Counted from the stretch's first letter, positions 1-10,474 are shown. The stretch: DNA of 32,198 nt from Deltaproteobacteria bacterium (GCA_031278475.1 JAITKK010000018.1:1-32198), one strand, 5' to 3'. Numbers and translations: made by a program. The notes: generated from the letters alone by a model not told the origin.

Positions 1-23
1 TCAGACGTGTGCTCTTCCGATCT
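1..23. other. Illumina TruSeq adapter remnant (artefact)
   Basis: Bases 1-23 tcagacgtgtgctcttccgatct are identical to the 3' part of the TruSeq read-2 adapter (GTGACTGGAGTTCAGACGTGTGCTCTTCCGATCT). Confidence 0.97.
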
Positions 24-373
24 CCCCCCGCCTTGCCTGAGGCAGGCCCCGCCCCGCCCTTCCTCCCGACAGCGACCTCGCCTGCGGTCGAGAGGAGGAG
101 GGTGACCCTGAGGGGCCGCTTCCTCCCCGCCAGGGTGACGGTTATGGGGAGGTCCTCGGATCTGCCGGAGGAGAGCGCCCCCGGGGGCGCCAGGGCGGCC
201 CGGAGGAGCCCCGGGTTGGGGGCGCGGGCGCAGTCGCAGAGGAAGAGGAGGAGGGCCGCCACGGGCAGGATGAAGGCGGCCAGGGCGTACTCGGGGAGGG
301 CCGTGAGGATGACTCCGGCGAGCGGCGCGGACGCCGCCGTGAAGAGGGCCGTCCTGGGGGTGGGGACAATCAT
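24..373 (-). CDS. DUF58-family protein, N-terminal fragment truncated by contig end
   Basis: Minus-strand reading from ATG at 373: [63 protein letters not shown]...[22 protein letters not shown]. Two N-terminal hydrophobic segments followed by a beta-rich region, as in DUF58. ATG overlaps the MoxR stop (ATGA). Not in the ORF track because it runs off the edge. Confidence 0.7.
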
Positions 374-1326
374 CGCGGGGCCGGGAGCTGGGCCAGGATG
401 TCCAGGACGGCCTGGTCGGGGGAGTGGCCCCCGATCTCGGCCGAGGGGGTCATCACCAGGCGGTGCCTGAGCACCGGAAGGGACAGGGCCTTCACGTCGT
501 CGGGGATGACGAAGGCCCTCCCCTGGAGGGCCGCCCGCGCGCGGGAGGCCGAGGAGAGCATCACGGCGGCCCTGGGGGAGGCCCCTGTCTCGACCGAGGG
601 GTGCCGCCTGGTGGCCCTCACAATCTCCACTATGTACTGCACCACCGGGTCGGAGGCCAAAACCTCCGAGACGTTCCTCCTGGCCTGGGCTATGTCCTCC
701 TTGGAGGCCGCCTGGGCGACCCCCAGGGCGCCCGCCTTGGGCATGCCCTGGGAGCCCCCGTGCCTCCTGACTATCTCGGCCTCCTCCTCCCTTGACGGGT
801 AGCCTATGTCTATCTTGAAGAGGAACCTGTCCAGCTGCGCCTCCGGAAGGGGGTAGGTGCCCTGCTGCTCTATGGGGTTCTGGGTGGCCACCACCAGGAA
901 GTCGTCGCCCAGCGGGTAGGTCTGGCGGTCTATGGTGACCGTCCTCTCGTTCATGGCCTGCAGCAACGCCGCCTGGGTCTTCGGCGGGGTGCGGTTTATC
1001 TCGTCCGCGAGCAGGGTCTCCGTGAAGATGGGCCCGGGCGTGAGGGTGAACTCGTTCTTCTGGAAGTTGAAGAGGTTCGTGCCTAGGATGTCCCCGGGCA
1101 TCATGTCCGGGGTGAACTGGATGCGCCCGAACTTAAGGCCCAGGGATCCCGCGAATGCCTGCACGAGGAGGGTCTTCGCGGTGCCCGGCACCCCTTCCAG
1201 GAGCAGGTGCCCCCCGGACAAGAGACTGGTCAGCATGAGCTCGATGGTCTCGAGTTGGCCAACTATGACCTTCCCCACCTCCGAGCGTACGTTATTGGTT
1301 ATCCTTCCCAAGAGTTCCAGGTCCAC
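370..1326 (-). CDS. MoxR-family AAA+ ATPase
   Basis: Walker A-like GVPGTAKT, Walker [24 protein letters not shown], sensor [31 protein letters not shown] start at 1326. Confidence 0.95.
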   Translation of the reverse strand: MDLELLGRITNNVRSEVGKVIVGQLETIELMLTSLLSGGHLLLEGVPGTAKTLLVQAFAGSLGLKFGRIQFTPDMMPGDILGTNLFNFQKNEFTLTPGPIFTETLLADEINRTPPKTQAALLQAMNERTVTIDRQTYPLGDDFLVVATQNPIEQQGTYPLPEAQLDRFLFKIDIGYPSREEEAEIVRRHGGSQGMPKAGALGVAQAASKEDIAQARRNVSEVLASDPVVQYIVEIVRATRRHPSVETGASPRAAVMLSSASRARAALQGRAFVIPDDVKALSLPVLRHRLVMTPSAEIGGHSPDQAVLDILAQLPAPR

Positions 1327-2599
1327 TTTCCAGGGTTTCCTTCCAGCTGTGTAGTTGGGACGCGCATCGGAGCATCTGGCTCCGGGGCGCGGCCCCTGCC
1401 GCGCCCTTGGCGAGGCGCAGGGCCTCCGCCCACAGGGCGGAGGGCAGTTTCGCCCCGGGTATCATCCGGGGTAGCGAGCGGTCCAAAAAGGAGAGCAGCC
1501 CGTCCCTGTCCGACAGGACGGGTTTGGGGGCGTGCAGGAGCCTTCCCAGGGAGTCGAGGGTGAAGGCCGCCCACTTGAGGAAGATCTCCCTCTCCCTGCC
1601 GGTCCCGGTTATGAGCCTTGCCGAGTTCCTGATAAGCCCCAGCTTCCCGAAGGCCACCCTGTCCGAGGGGTTTTCCTCCGGCCAGTAGCGGTGCAGGCCG
1701 AAGAAGGCGAGCAGCAGTGCCGCGACAAGGGCCAGGAGAGCCACCAATATGTTGGGAAGCCTCAACCGCAGGGGCACCTCTTTTTGCCTGTCCTGGGTGC
1801 CGGAGCCCCCGGGGACGTCCGGGTCGTAGAACACTATGGTTGGCTTCGGGCCACCCAGGGCCCAGTTCTCGACCAAGGCCATCGCGAATTCCAGGTTTTG
1901 GCCCTTAAGGAGCCCTTGGTTGTTGAGTATGTCCGGATCCGAGAGCACCCAGGCCTTCTTTCCCCCGGGAAGCGTCAGTTCGCCCAAGAGTATGCCGTCG
2001 GAGGTCGCCACAAGCGGGGTCATGCGGTTTGACCTGATTAGCTGGGCGGGCTTGTCGCCCAGGTCGGGCCTTATCCCCAGTATGTCTTGGGTGAAGGGCT
2101 CGGATAGCGGCCCTTCCACTATGGTGGGGGTGGAACCTAGGTCCTTTTTTTCGTCCCCGAGAAGGAAGAGCAGCACCCTGTAGGCGGTAATGCCGTTGTC
2201 CGAGCTCACATCCTTGACCCAGCCCTTGTGGGAAGTGTCCTCGACGGCCTGAAACTTGGGAAGTATTACCAATGCCCTCCCGGGTTTTCCCAGATCGTCC
2301 GGATTGTTTTCCTCGCTTAGAAACCTGCTGGATCTGGTTACTATCAGGGCCTCGTCCTTGCCCGTGGGATAGCCGTCCGCGGTGCGCCTGCGCAGGACCT
2401 TCCAGCCCGCCTCCTTCAAGGTGTCATGGAACAGGAGGAAGCCCAAGGCCGACCTGGAGTCGGAGCCCGGCCCCGGGTCCACCGGCCCGTAACCGTCCTC
2501 GGGGATGCCGTCCCCCAAGGTCATGAACACGAGGAAGACGGCGACCAGCCCCCCGGCGATGCCGATAGTGAGTATCGCCTTTTTCCTGCCCTTGGTCAT
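1292..2599 (-). CDS. DUF4350-like membrane protein of the MoxR operon
   Basis: Start [31 protein letters not shown] at 2599; second [25 protein letters not shown]. Start overlaps the upstream stop (ATGA); position in operon fits DUF4350. Confidence 0.7.
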   Translation of the reverse strand: MTKGRKKAILTIGIAGGLVAVFLVFMTLGDGIPEDGYGPVDPGPGSDSRSALGFLLFHDTLKEAGWKVLRRRTADGYPTGKDEALIVTRSSRFLSEENNPDDLGKPGRALVILPKFQAVEDTSHKGWVKDVSSDNGITAYRVLLFLLGDEKKDLGSTPTIVEGPLSEPFTQDILGIRPDLGDKPAQLIRSNRMTPLVATSDGILLGELTLPGGKKAWVLSDPDILNNQGLLKGQNLEFAMALVENWALGGPKPTIVFYDPDVPGGSGTQDRQKEVPLRLRLPNILVALLALVAALLLAFFGLHRYWPEENPSDRVAFGKLGLIRNSARLITGTGREREIFLKWAAFTLDSLGRLLHAPKPVLSDRDGLLSFLDRSLPRMIPGAKLPSALWAEALRLAKGAAGAAPRSQMLRCASQLHSWKETLESGPGTLGKDNQ

Positions 2600-3510
2600 G
2601 GGGCCGGGGTCCGGGGGGCGCCGGGAGGCGCCCCGGCGTCTTTGCCCAAGGAGGCAAGAAGCCTCCCGAAGCTCGAGTAGGCCCCATCGAAACCCTCCTT
2701 GTCGCCCTCCATGGGCCCGAACCATATGGGCTCGGAGCGGTCGACCAGGTCCTTGAAGCAGGCGTTTTCCTCTTGGTTGAGGGGGAGGGCCCCCACCAGC
2801 TCGCGGCCGGTGAGCGGGGCCGGGATCTCCTTGCCGCGCCTGCGGCGGTACTCCTCCAGGCTTTCCAGGAGCAGGGTGTGGATTGCCTCGGAGTAGCGCC
2901 CCTCGCTTGCGAGGGACTGGGCATCGGTCCCCACCTTGGCCAGGGCCTTCTTGAGCTTTTCCTGGTCCTCCTTGACTTCCTTTTCCGACTTTTCCTTCCC
3001 GGGCTTTTCCTTGGAGAGCCCCTTCGCCCTCCAGAGCTTGAAGGCGATTATTAAGAGAAGGGCCACCCCAGCCCCGGCGGCTATGATCACGGCGACCCTG
3101 GACAGAAGCCGGGCTAGCCCCGGGTTGGGCTTCCGCTGCGGCCGTGGCTGCGGCTCTTGGTAGGTTGGGTATTCTGTCTGCACGTCCTTGGACATCGCGA
3201 CGTCCTGGGCGTTGCGCCTCAGGCGGTCGCTCTTCACGAAGCGGGTGGGCTCGCTTATGTCCTGCCTTTGCCCCCGGACCTCGTCCTGGAAGGAGGCCTT
3301 TAGGAGCCTGTCCGGGAAAAACCCTTGCCGGAAGCCCTCAAGGGCCGAAAGGGCTTGGCCCTTGAAGATCCCCTCGCCGTGGTAGGCCCCCTCGTTATGG
3401 CCTGACAGGAGGAAAAGCCCTACGGCTGCCACAAGGGCCCAGGCCAAGGCTTGGGCGGATTGGGGCCGGCGGCCCTTCCGGGCCATGGGGCAGGGCGTCT
3501 GTCGGGGCAT
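2596..3510 (-). CDS. DUF4129-like membrane protein
   Basis: N-terminal TM, central TM, C-terminal segment SEGRYSEAIHTLLLESLEEYRRRRGKEIPAPLTGRELV typical of DUF4129. Start may be the internal Met (MARKGRR). Confidence 0.7.
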   Translation of the reverse strand: MPRQTPCPMARKGRRPQSAQALAWALVAAVGLFLLSGHNEGAYHGEGIFKGQALSALEGFRQGFFPDRLLKASFQDEVRGQRQDISEPTRFVKSDRLRRNAQDVAMSKDVQTEYPTYQEPQPRPQRKPNPGLARLLSRVAVIIAAGAGVALLLIIAFKLWRAKGLSKEKPGKEKSEKEVKEDQEKLKKALAKVGTDAQSLASEGRYSEAIHTLLLESLEEYRRRRGKEIPAPLTGRELVGALPLNQEENACFKDLVDRSEPIWFGPMEGDKEGFDGAYSSFGRLLASLGKDAGAPPGAPRTPAP

Positions 3511-3614
3511 GGCGAAATCCTGGGGGCCCCAATCCTTGCCTTGGGGCTGGGGAGGCTGTTAGCGTTGCGGGCGGGCGCAACCATTATGGCATAAAGCGAG
3601 CCCCCAAGGCAAAA

Positions 3615-3660
3615 GCCGGGGCCCATGGGCCCCGGCCTTGGGGCACCCCCCAAGGTGCCC
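3615..3660. repeat. 22-nt perfect palindrome plus adjacent 7-bp hairpin (intergenic)
   Basis: gccggggcccatgggccccggc (3615-3636), then gggcacc-ccccaa-ggtgccc. Confidence 0.8.
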
Positions 3661-3944
3661 TTCGCCCTTCCGTGCTATAATCGTATCCGACATTTTGTAA
3701 TTATCCCAAAGCTTGGGGCCGGGGAGGCTTGCCGCCCCCTTTCAAGGGGGCGAATGGGCCCCCTTGCCCTTGAAAACAGCCAAGGCCCTGTCAATCGCGG
3801 CCAAATATTGCCAATGCCGCCTAAAGGCCCCCGATAAAAAAACCGCAATGACACTATGCCCAACAATCACCAAAGCATCCGTCCAAACAATCAAACCATT
3901 GAATGGCACCGCCCGCGCCAAGGGCGTGACCGGAGGAGAGCATA

Positions 3945-4628
3945 ATGTTACCCAAATACGAGATACTCTACGGCGATACTTTTCCCGTGCTGCGTTACAG
4001 GCTCGATGCCGGGGAGACCATAAAGGCGGAGTCCGACGCGATGGTGGCGATGAGCCCAACCGTCGACGTGGAGGGCAAGCTCGAGGGGGGTATCCTGGGT
4101 GGGCTCGGGAGGCTGTTTTCCGGGGAGAGTTTCTTTTTCCAGACCATGAACGCGAAACGGGGTCCTGGCGAGGTAATTCTCGCCCCTCCCGCGCCCGGGT
4201 CCATCATGGCCCTGGGGCTGGACGGTTCCAGGGAGTACTCCGTGCAGAAGGGCGGGTTCCTGGCCGCCACCCCGGGCATCCAGGTCGGCACCCGCGCCCA
4301 GAACATAGCCAAGGGCCTTTTTTCCAAACTGGGTTTCTTCATTTTGAAGATGTCGGGCACGGGGACGGTCTTTCTCAATGCCCTGGGCTGCATACACAAC
4401 TTCATCCTCAACCCGGGCGAGGAGATCATCGTGGACAACGGCCACTTGGTGGCCTGGCCCACGGACATGCGCTACACGCTGAGGAAGGCCACCAAGGGCC
4501 TGGTCAGCATGGTGACCTCGGGCGAGGGCTTGGTATGCCGCTTCGAGGGCCCCGGGCAGATCTTCATCCAGACCAGGAACCCAACCGCCTACGCCGCTTG
4601 GACCAGAAGCATCCTTCCCAAATGGTGA
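3945..4628 (+). CDS. AIM24 / TIGR00266-family protein
   Basis: MLPKYEILYGDTFPVLRYRLDAGETIKAESDAMVAMSPTVDVEGKLEGGILGGLGRLFSGESFF...NPGEEIIVDNGHLVAW; upstream ggagga SD. Confidence 0.85.
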   Translation: MLPKYEILYGDTFPVLRYRLDAGETIKAESDAMVAMSPTVDVEGKLEGGILGGLGRLFSGESFFFQTMNAKRGPGEVILAPPAPGSIMALGLDGSREYSVQKGGFLAATPGIQVGTRAQNIAKGLFSKLGFFILKMSGTGTVFLNALGCIHNFILNPGEEIIVDNGHLVAWPTDMRYTLRKATKGLVSMVTSGEGLVCRFEGPGQIFIQTRNPTAYAAWTRSILPKW

Positions 4629-4645
4629 GCCTTTCGCTTGTTGCC

Positions 4646-6595
4646 TTACTTGTCCTGGGGCTTTGGATCCGCCTCGGGCCCGGCCTCAAGCTCAGCCAAT
4701 GGCCCGGCCTCGGGCCCTGCCTCGGGCCCCGGCATCTTTTGGGCCTTGGCCTCGGCCAATGCCTCGGCCTCGGCCCTGTACAGGGGCAGGATCTCCTCGG
4801 GGGGGCCGATCCTTACGGCCTTGCCCCCGTCCAGCCACAGCACCCGGTCGCAATCCTCCACGGAGCTTAGCCGGTGGGCTATTATTATGGTGGTGGTGGA
4901 TCCCTTGAGGGCGGCAAGGCTCTTCCTGAGAAGTTTCTCCGACAATAGATCCAAGGCCGAGGTGGCCTCGTCAAGGATAAGGATCCCGGGCTCCCTGTAG
5001 AGGGCCCTGGCTATGGCTATGCGCTGGATCTGCCCCCCGGACAAGGTCTGGGAGGCGGAGGACAGGTTGGTGTCAAGCCCGTCCGGGAGCTCCTTTTCAA
5101 GGTCCAGGGCGGCAAGGGTAGCCGCCCTTTCGAGCCTCTTGTCGTCCCGTGGGGCGCCAGGGCCTTCGAAGGATATGTTTTCCGCGATGGTCCCGTCTAT
5201 CACCAAGGGGGACTGGGGCACGTAGCCCAAGTCGTCGAAGTAGGCCTCCCGGGTGCCTGGGCCAAGCCTTTCCCCGTCCACCAGGAACAACCCGGAGCTG
5301 GGTGGCACAAGGCCAGTGAGGAGCAGCGCGAGGGTGCTCTTCCCCGAGCCCGAGGGCCCTATGACGCCAAGGAACTCGCCTTTGGCGACTTTTAGCCCCA
5401 TGTCCCTGAGGGCCAGGGCCTCGGCCCCGGGGTACCTGAAGGAGGCGTCTTCCAGCCCCAGGGATCCCTTGAACCCGAAGCCCGGGGAAGGGGCCGGGGC
5501 CTGCGGCCCCGGCTCCTTCCGGAAGGACTCCAAAAGATCGAGGAAGTTCATGGCCATCGGCCGCAGGCCCCTTATGAGGACCGAGGCTGACAGGCAGCGG
5601 TTCAAGGCCGGTAGGATGCGCCACGCGGTGAGCATCAGAAGGGACGCCGTGGCCACTATCCTGTCCATGGGAAGGCTTGAGCGCAGCATGACTATCATGA
5701 GGGTCCCGATGGTCAGGAAGCCCACGAACTCCAGTATCTGGGTGGGTATGTGGGCCGCGAAGTTCACGAAGGCCCTGGGCCTTAGCGATCTCCCGAAAAC
5801 CTTCCCGAAATGATCGACGCTAAGAGCCTGCCTTCTGTGGATCACTATCTCCCGCATGGCCTTCTGCAGGGAGATGAGCACCTTCCTGCCCTCGAGTTCC
5901 GCCTCGTAGGCGGCCTTCCCCGCCCTGTCGAGCCTTAGCCTGACCGCCCCGTAGAGAAGCGTCCCCGCGAAGCCGAAGACCAGGACCACCACAAGCGTAA
6001 GCCCCGGTTCCAGTATGAAGAGCGACACGAAGAGCACCAGGCACAACAGGGCGTTGGAGTACAGGCCCATGGTGTGGGTCATGAAGATCGCGAACTGGTG
6101 GCGGTCAAGGATGCGCACCAACGCGTCGTGGCTTTCGGCCGTCATGTGCCAGGCGTAGTCCTTGTAAACGAAGAGCCTCACCACCTCCATGGTGACGGCC
6201 TTGTTGCAGAGCTCGACCCAGACGGTGGAGGCCCTGTTCGCGACAAGGGCCAGCACGCATTTGACCATCACCACGGCTATCATGAGGAAGGAGACGATCT
6301 GGACCGTCTCCCTGGGGTTTGCGAGGCGATCCTTCAGAAAGGGCAGGAACTCAAGGATCTTCTGCATCACCCGGCTGTCGGCAAGGGCCTCGGGCGTCGC
6401 GACCGCGAGCGCGAAAAGCGAGATGACAACCAGGGTGAAGGTCTCGCTCAGGGCCGAGAGTAGCTGCAGCCCCTGCAGAAGCCAGAACCTCAGCCTCAAA
6501 GGGAATGGCAGGGCCCGATGGACCCTTGCGAAGTCCCTCACGAAGGCCCGGTAGAATAGGACCGGGAGCCTCAGCGGCGATATGAAGGTTCCCAA
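4646..6595 (-). CDS. ABC exporter (fused permease and ATP-binding domains)
   Basis: Walker A GPSGSGKSTL, signature LSGGQIQRIAIARAL, Walker B ILILDEATSALD, six-TM type N-terminal domain. TTG at 6595 lies 1 nt after the lgt stop and is a plausible start. Pro/Glu/Ala-rich C-terminal tail. Confidence 0.9.
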   Translation of the reverse strand: MGTFISPLRLPVLFYRAFVRDFARVHRALPFPLRLRFWLLQGLQLLSALSETFTLVVISLFALAVATPEALADSRVMQKILEFLPFLKDRLANPRETVQIVSFLMIAVVMVKCVLALVANRASTVWVELCNKAVTMEVVRLFVYKDYAWHMTAESHDALVRILDRHQFAIFMTHTMGLYSNALLCLVLFVSLFILEPGLTLVVVLVFGFAGTLLYGAVRLRLDRAGKAAYEAELEGRKVLISLQKAMREIVIHRRQALSVDHFGKVFGRSLRPRAFVNFAAHIPTQILEFVGFLTIGTLMIVMLRSSLPMDRIVATASLLMLTAWRILPALNRCLSASVLIRGLRPMAMNFLDLLESFRKEPGPQAPAPSPGFGFKGSLGLEDASFRYPGAEALALRDMGLKVAKGEFLGVIGPSGSGKSTLALLLTGLVPPSSGLFLVDGERLGPGTREAYFDDLGYVPQSPLVIDGTIAENISFEGPGAPRDDKRLERAATLAALDLEKELPDGLDTNLSSASQTLSGGQIQRIAIARALYREPGILILDEATSALDLLSEKLLRKSLAALKGSTTTIIIAHRLSSVEDCDRVLWLDGGKAVRIGPPEEILPLYRAEAEALAEAKAQKMPGPEAGPEAGPLAELEAGPEADPKPQDK

Positions 6596-6596
6596 G

Positions 6597-7508
6597 TCAA
6601 GACCCCTTCCGGCCCTTGCCTCTCTTGCCCTTGCGGCCACGCCCCCCACCTTTGGGGTTGGTGGCGGGGGGTTTTGCCCGGTCCGCTGGCCCGCCGGGGG
6701 CGGGGTTTCCCGGCGCCCTGCGCCAGAGGGCCCAGACGAAGAGGCAGATTCCGAGCGCGAGGGGCAAAAGGGAGAGCTGCTGCCCCCTTGAGAGCGCCAG
6801 GTTGTCGAAGCTTCCCTGCCTCTCTTTCAGGAACTCGACCAGGAACCTGCCCAGGAAGTAAAGAATCAGAAAGAGCCCGGACAACGCCCCAAGCGGCCTC
6901 GCGTTCCGGCCCATGCGCCTGTCGGCCAGGAGCAGGGCCCCCAGTATCAGGAAGCCCATGAGGCTTTCCAAAAGCTGGGTGGGGTAGCGGGGCGGGGCGA
7001 AGGGCCCGTCGTAGAGGGGGAAGCGCACGCCGAAGGGGGAGCCGTCGGGGGCAACCTTCCCCACTATCTCGGAGTTGCAGAAGTTCCCAAGCCTTATGAG
7101 CGCGGCCCCTAGGGCCGCCGAAAAGGAGAAGCGGTCGGAAAGGCACAGGAACGGGAGCTTTTTCCTGTGGGACTGGTAAAGGAGGGCAAGGGCGAGCCCG
7201 GCGGCCGCCCCGTGGGATGCCAGCCCCCCGTCCCAGATCCTGAAGATCCAGGCGGGATCGGATAGGAAGTGCCCCATGTTGTAGAAGAGCACGTGCCCGA
7301 GCCGCGCCCCTATGACGGTCCCCAGGAAGCCGGGGATTATGAAGGACACCGCGTCCTCCTCGCTCCCGCCCGAGCGGACCGTCTGCCAGCGGTAGAGGAG
7401 GAAGCCCAACAGGAAGGCGGCCGCGAAGAAGAGGCCGTAGTAGCGTATCGGCCTGTCTATGAGCGGGACGGTGAAAAAAACGGGGTCGAGATCCCAGACG
7501 GGGTGCAT
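6597..7508 (-). CDS. lgt: Prolipoprotein diacylglyceryl transferase
   Basis: MHPVWDLDPVFFTVPLIDRPIRYYGLFFAAAFLLGFLLYRW...GARLGHVLFYN...GGLASHGAAAGL...RLGNFCNSEIVG...YPTQLLES; unusual basic C-terminal tail. Confidence 0.93.
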   Translation of the reverse strand: MHPVWDLDPVFFTVPLIDRPIRYYGLFFAAAFLLGFLLYRWQTVRSGGSEEDAVSFIIPGFLGTVIGARLGHVLFYNMGHFLSDPAWIFRIWDGGLASHGAAAGLALALLYQSHRKKLPFLCLSDRFSFSAALGAALIRLGNFCNSEIVGKVAPDGSPFGVRFPLYDGPFAPPRYPTQLLESLMGFLILGALLLADRRMGRNARPLGALSGLFLILYFLGRFLVEFLKERQGSFDNLALSRGQQLSLLPLALGICLFVWALWRRAPGNPAPGGPADRAKPPATNPKGGGRGRKGKRGKGRKGS

Positions 7509-7599
7509 AGGCGGGTCTTGGTTGGGGGCGAAAGCGGAAAAACCAGGGGACGGCCCCTGGTTTTCCCGTTGGATCACGTGTTTTCAAGGCCCGGCATTC

Positions 7600-7625
7600 C
7601 CCGGGGGGCCAAATGGCCCCCCGGG
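7600..7625. repeat. Perfect GC-rich inverted repeat between ompA-like gene and lgt, possible terminator
   Basis: cccggggggccaaatggccccccggg; no T-tract. Confidence 0.65.
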
Positions 7626-7682
7626 TGGCTTGCCGGGGCGGTATATGAGCGATTAGGTACCTCTGGGCCCGGGGCCTGGGTC

Positions 7683-8696
7683 CTACTGGTCGACGTCGGT
7701 GCCTGTGAAGACGCCCACGACCCTGCGGTTCTCGGCGCGGCCCTCGGCCGTCTCGTTGGTCGCGATCGGGCGGGACTCGCCGTAGCCGATGGAGGTCAGC
7801 TTGGAGGGATCGACGTTGAACTGGTCGACCAGGTAGTTGCGCACGGCCGCGGCCCTACGCTCCGACAACCTCTGGTTGTACGCGTCGTTGCCCCTCGAGT
7901 CCGTGTGGCCCTCGATCACGGCGGTGGAGCCGGGATGGCTGTTCAGGAACTCGGCGACCCTCTGCACCTCCGTGCGGTACTGCGGCTTCACTACTGCCTT
8001 GTCGAAGTCGAACTTGATGTCAAGGGTGATGGTGACGGCGATCGGGCAGCCGTCGGCATCGACCCTGTAGCCGGCAGGCGTGCCCGGGCACTTGTCAAGC
8101 GTGTCGCAGACACCGTCGTTGTCCGAGTCCGGGCAGGCGGACGGCTGGGCGAACTGGAATGTCAGACCGGCGGTGATTATGGGCGCGCTGAAACGCTTGT
8201 CCCCTTCCTTCTTGAAGGCCACGACCTCGTTGGCCTCCATACGCAGGGCCACGACCTCATTGAAGAAGTACTTGAAGCCGAGGCCCACGTTGGCGGTGGC
8301 CGAGGAGTAATCGTGGTTGTTCTGCCCTTCGAGCTTCATGGCGCCAAGACCGGCGGTGATGTAAGGCACGAAGTTGTAGTCTGTCGCGAAGTGGAAGATA
8401 GCGTTGAAGCGGCCAAAGAAGATGTCATTGTCGGTATCGATGACTTCCGGGCCAAGCTTGTTGTCGATGTTGAAGGCATAGTGGCCAAAACCCTCTATGC
8501 CCCAGTTCTTATTGAAGTTGTAGCCCAAGCCGATGCCCACTATGGCACCGTTTTCCAGGTTCAACCCATGGTCGGGGAAGATGGCACCGCCCATGATGCT
8601 CAAGTGCAACGATTCCGGCTCCATCTGGGCTGTCGCCAGTGCCGGGAAACAGAAGACGAGAGCGAAAACCGCAATAAGCAAGATTTTTGACTTCAT
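7683..8696 (-). CDS. OmpA-family outer membrane protein (beta-barrel, thrombospondin type-3-like repeat, OmpA C-terminal domain)
   Basis: Signal peptide MKSKILLIAVFALVFCFPALATAQ; CPDSDNDGVCDTLDKCPGTPAGYRVDADGCP; AVIEGHTDSRGNDAYNQRLSERRAAAVRNYL. Confidence 0.95.
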   Translation of the reverse strand: MKSKILLIAVFALVFCFPALATAQMEPESLHLSIMGGAIFPDHGLNLENGAIVGIGLGYNFNKNWGIEGFGHYAFNIDNKLGPEVIDTDNDIFFGRFNAIFHFATDYNFVPYITAGLGAMKLEGQNNHDYSSATANVGLGFKYFFNEVVALRMEANEVVAFKKEGDKRFSAPIITAGLTFQFAQPSACPDSDNDGVCDTLDKCPGTPAGYRVDADGCPIAVTITLDIKFDFDKAVVKPQYRTEVQRVAEFLNSHPGSTAVIEGHTDSRGNDAYNQRLSERRAAAVRNYLVDQFNVDPSKLTSIGYGESRPIATNETAEGRAENRRVVGVFTGTDVDQ

Positions 8697-10107
8697 AGAA
8701 AGACGCTCCTTGGTTTCAAAGCCAAATTTAATTTTTACGCGGATTTGCCCCTTGGACTTCTCAGGCGTGCCGCGGAAGGTTGACTGTGGCGGTCATGATC
8801 CGAGGACGGGTTCGCGGGCGCCCTGGGACGGTCGCGGCCCGCGCCCCGTTGGAAGGGCGGCAGGGCCAGGAACATGGCCGCGTTGGATCGCTTGTTCGTC
8901 GTGCCGGGGAAAGGGAGGCCCCGCTTTAAGCGGGGCGCCGCCCCAAGGCCCACCCAGGCCCGGGGCCTCCGCCTGCCGGCCGAAGGCTGCGATGCGAACA
9001 AGGGTAAATCGCCAAAAATGCCGCTCCCGCCTTGCTTAGGACGAAAAGCCGCCTTTAGGGGCGAAAAGAGATGGCGTTGCCCTCCCCAGGGCCCTTGGGG
9101 CCCAGGGGCCACCATCCGTGGATCGCTTTCTTTGGTGGATTGCCCTTGCATTGAGCTTACGTTCCGGGCTTTGTAGCTCAGTTCAGCATAGGATAACGGA
9201 CATTGCCCTTTATGTCAATCGCATTCTGAAATTTTTTTGGCAATGGGACCGTTTTTTTGGCCTAAGGGCCCCGTTAACAGGTGAAAAGTGGAGAAAAAGC
9301 CCACAAATGTGATAATTCCTGGAATGGCATCAATTAGGTGGGATAATTAGATTTTTGATAAGATTTAGTGGGTTGATACCCTTGCATTTGAGTGGCCATC
9401 CCTTGGATTTATTTGCAATAAATACTCTTGCTTGGGTTCTCTCAATTTTTATTGGCGAAAGGCTCGTGATATTCCCAAATCCTGCGTTTTAAGGACGGTT
9501 TCGGCATTTTTCCCCAACATTTCCCGCAATTTACCGCCAAAGCTTCCCGAAAAGCCCACTTTTTGGCCCTCCCGCTTTCAGCCGACCCACAAGGGCCCCT
9601 TGCCCAATCCTGCAAGCGCGCAAGGTTTTGCGGAAATGGGGATCATTTTGGCCAATGGGCCTTTCTTCAAGACGCTTAGCTTTATGGCCGAATATCTCGA
9701 AAAATCCCCTTTTTTTTCGATAACCCCCTGTCTTTTCGCATGAATTCGCGACCGCGTCATTGCGTCCATTGCGTTATCCCGCAAATGCGGGCCCTGGGTG
9801 TCGTTCGCGGGGCCTTTCAGGGGGCCTTCTGGTAAAACGCGCGGGGGCAAAATGCGATACGGTGCCAGGGCCGCTTTTCCCTTTGAATCGGGCTACGGGA
9901 AATTTAGGGGCGGTTTATGGGCGGGTTTTCGGAAATCTAGGGTAAATTTATGGGAAATTTATGTGAAATTTTGCTTCGATTGGGATGGGCGGCCAAATGG
10001 GAAATAGCCTAAAAAAATAAAATATGCCGAAAAATCATAGTGAAATTTTTACAACACTAAAGCCAGGCAGCGGGATATTCCAAAAATCGCCTGTCATCCT
10101 AATCCAG

Positions 10108-10159
10108 CCAACCGTGTCCGCCACCTGTGCCCGCCAACCGTGCCCGCCAACCGTGCCCA
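10108..10159. repeat. 13-nt tandem repeat, 4 copies
   Basis: ccaaccgtgtccg / ccacctgtgcccg / ccaaccgtgcccg / ccaaccgtgccca. Confidence 0.85.
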
Positions 10160-10474
10160 TGACACATTAGCCCAATGTTGGCGCGTCAAGTCGCAACGCG
10201 TTATGGGAAAATATCGCGCAAGTGACAAAACACAGCGTTTTGGCCGTTATTACGGCAGGCCTTTTTTGTGGAATGTGATATGTAATTGTGCCAATTAGGG
10301 ATGATTATGTGTTGGGTTATGGGTCCCGCCTTGCGGCGCCAAAAGGGCAAGGCTTGTACGGGTCCCAACATTAACTCGGCAAGTCAGGCCCTGTAAGGCA
10401 TCCCCTTTGGGAAAGGGCAAATGTCCTGACCCTTGGGAAGCTTTGTGGGAGGAGGCCCTTTGCTCCCAAGCATG

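Noticed and set aside
6571-7587. 338-aa minus ORF in another frame of lgt
   Set aside because: Arg/Pro-rich out-of-frame translation of lgt; the 326-aa frame has all Lgt motifs.
7269-8690. 473-aa plus-strand ORF across lgt and ompA
   Set aside because: Antisense to two well-identified genes; no motif.
9168-9240. tRNA-like stretch 'gggctttgtagctcagttcagcataggataac'
   Set aside because: Resembles a D-arm only; no anticodon stem, T-arm or acceptor pairing follows.
9432-9743. 103-aa plus ORF
   Set aside because: Located in the AT/GC-mixed gap, Pro/Phe-rich without domain signal; not supported as a gene.
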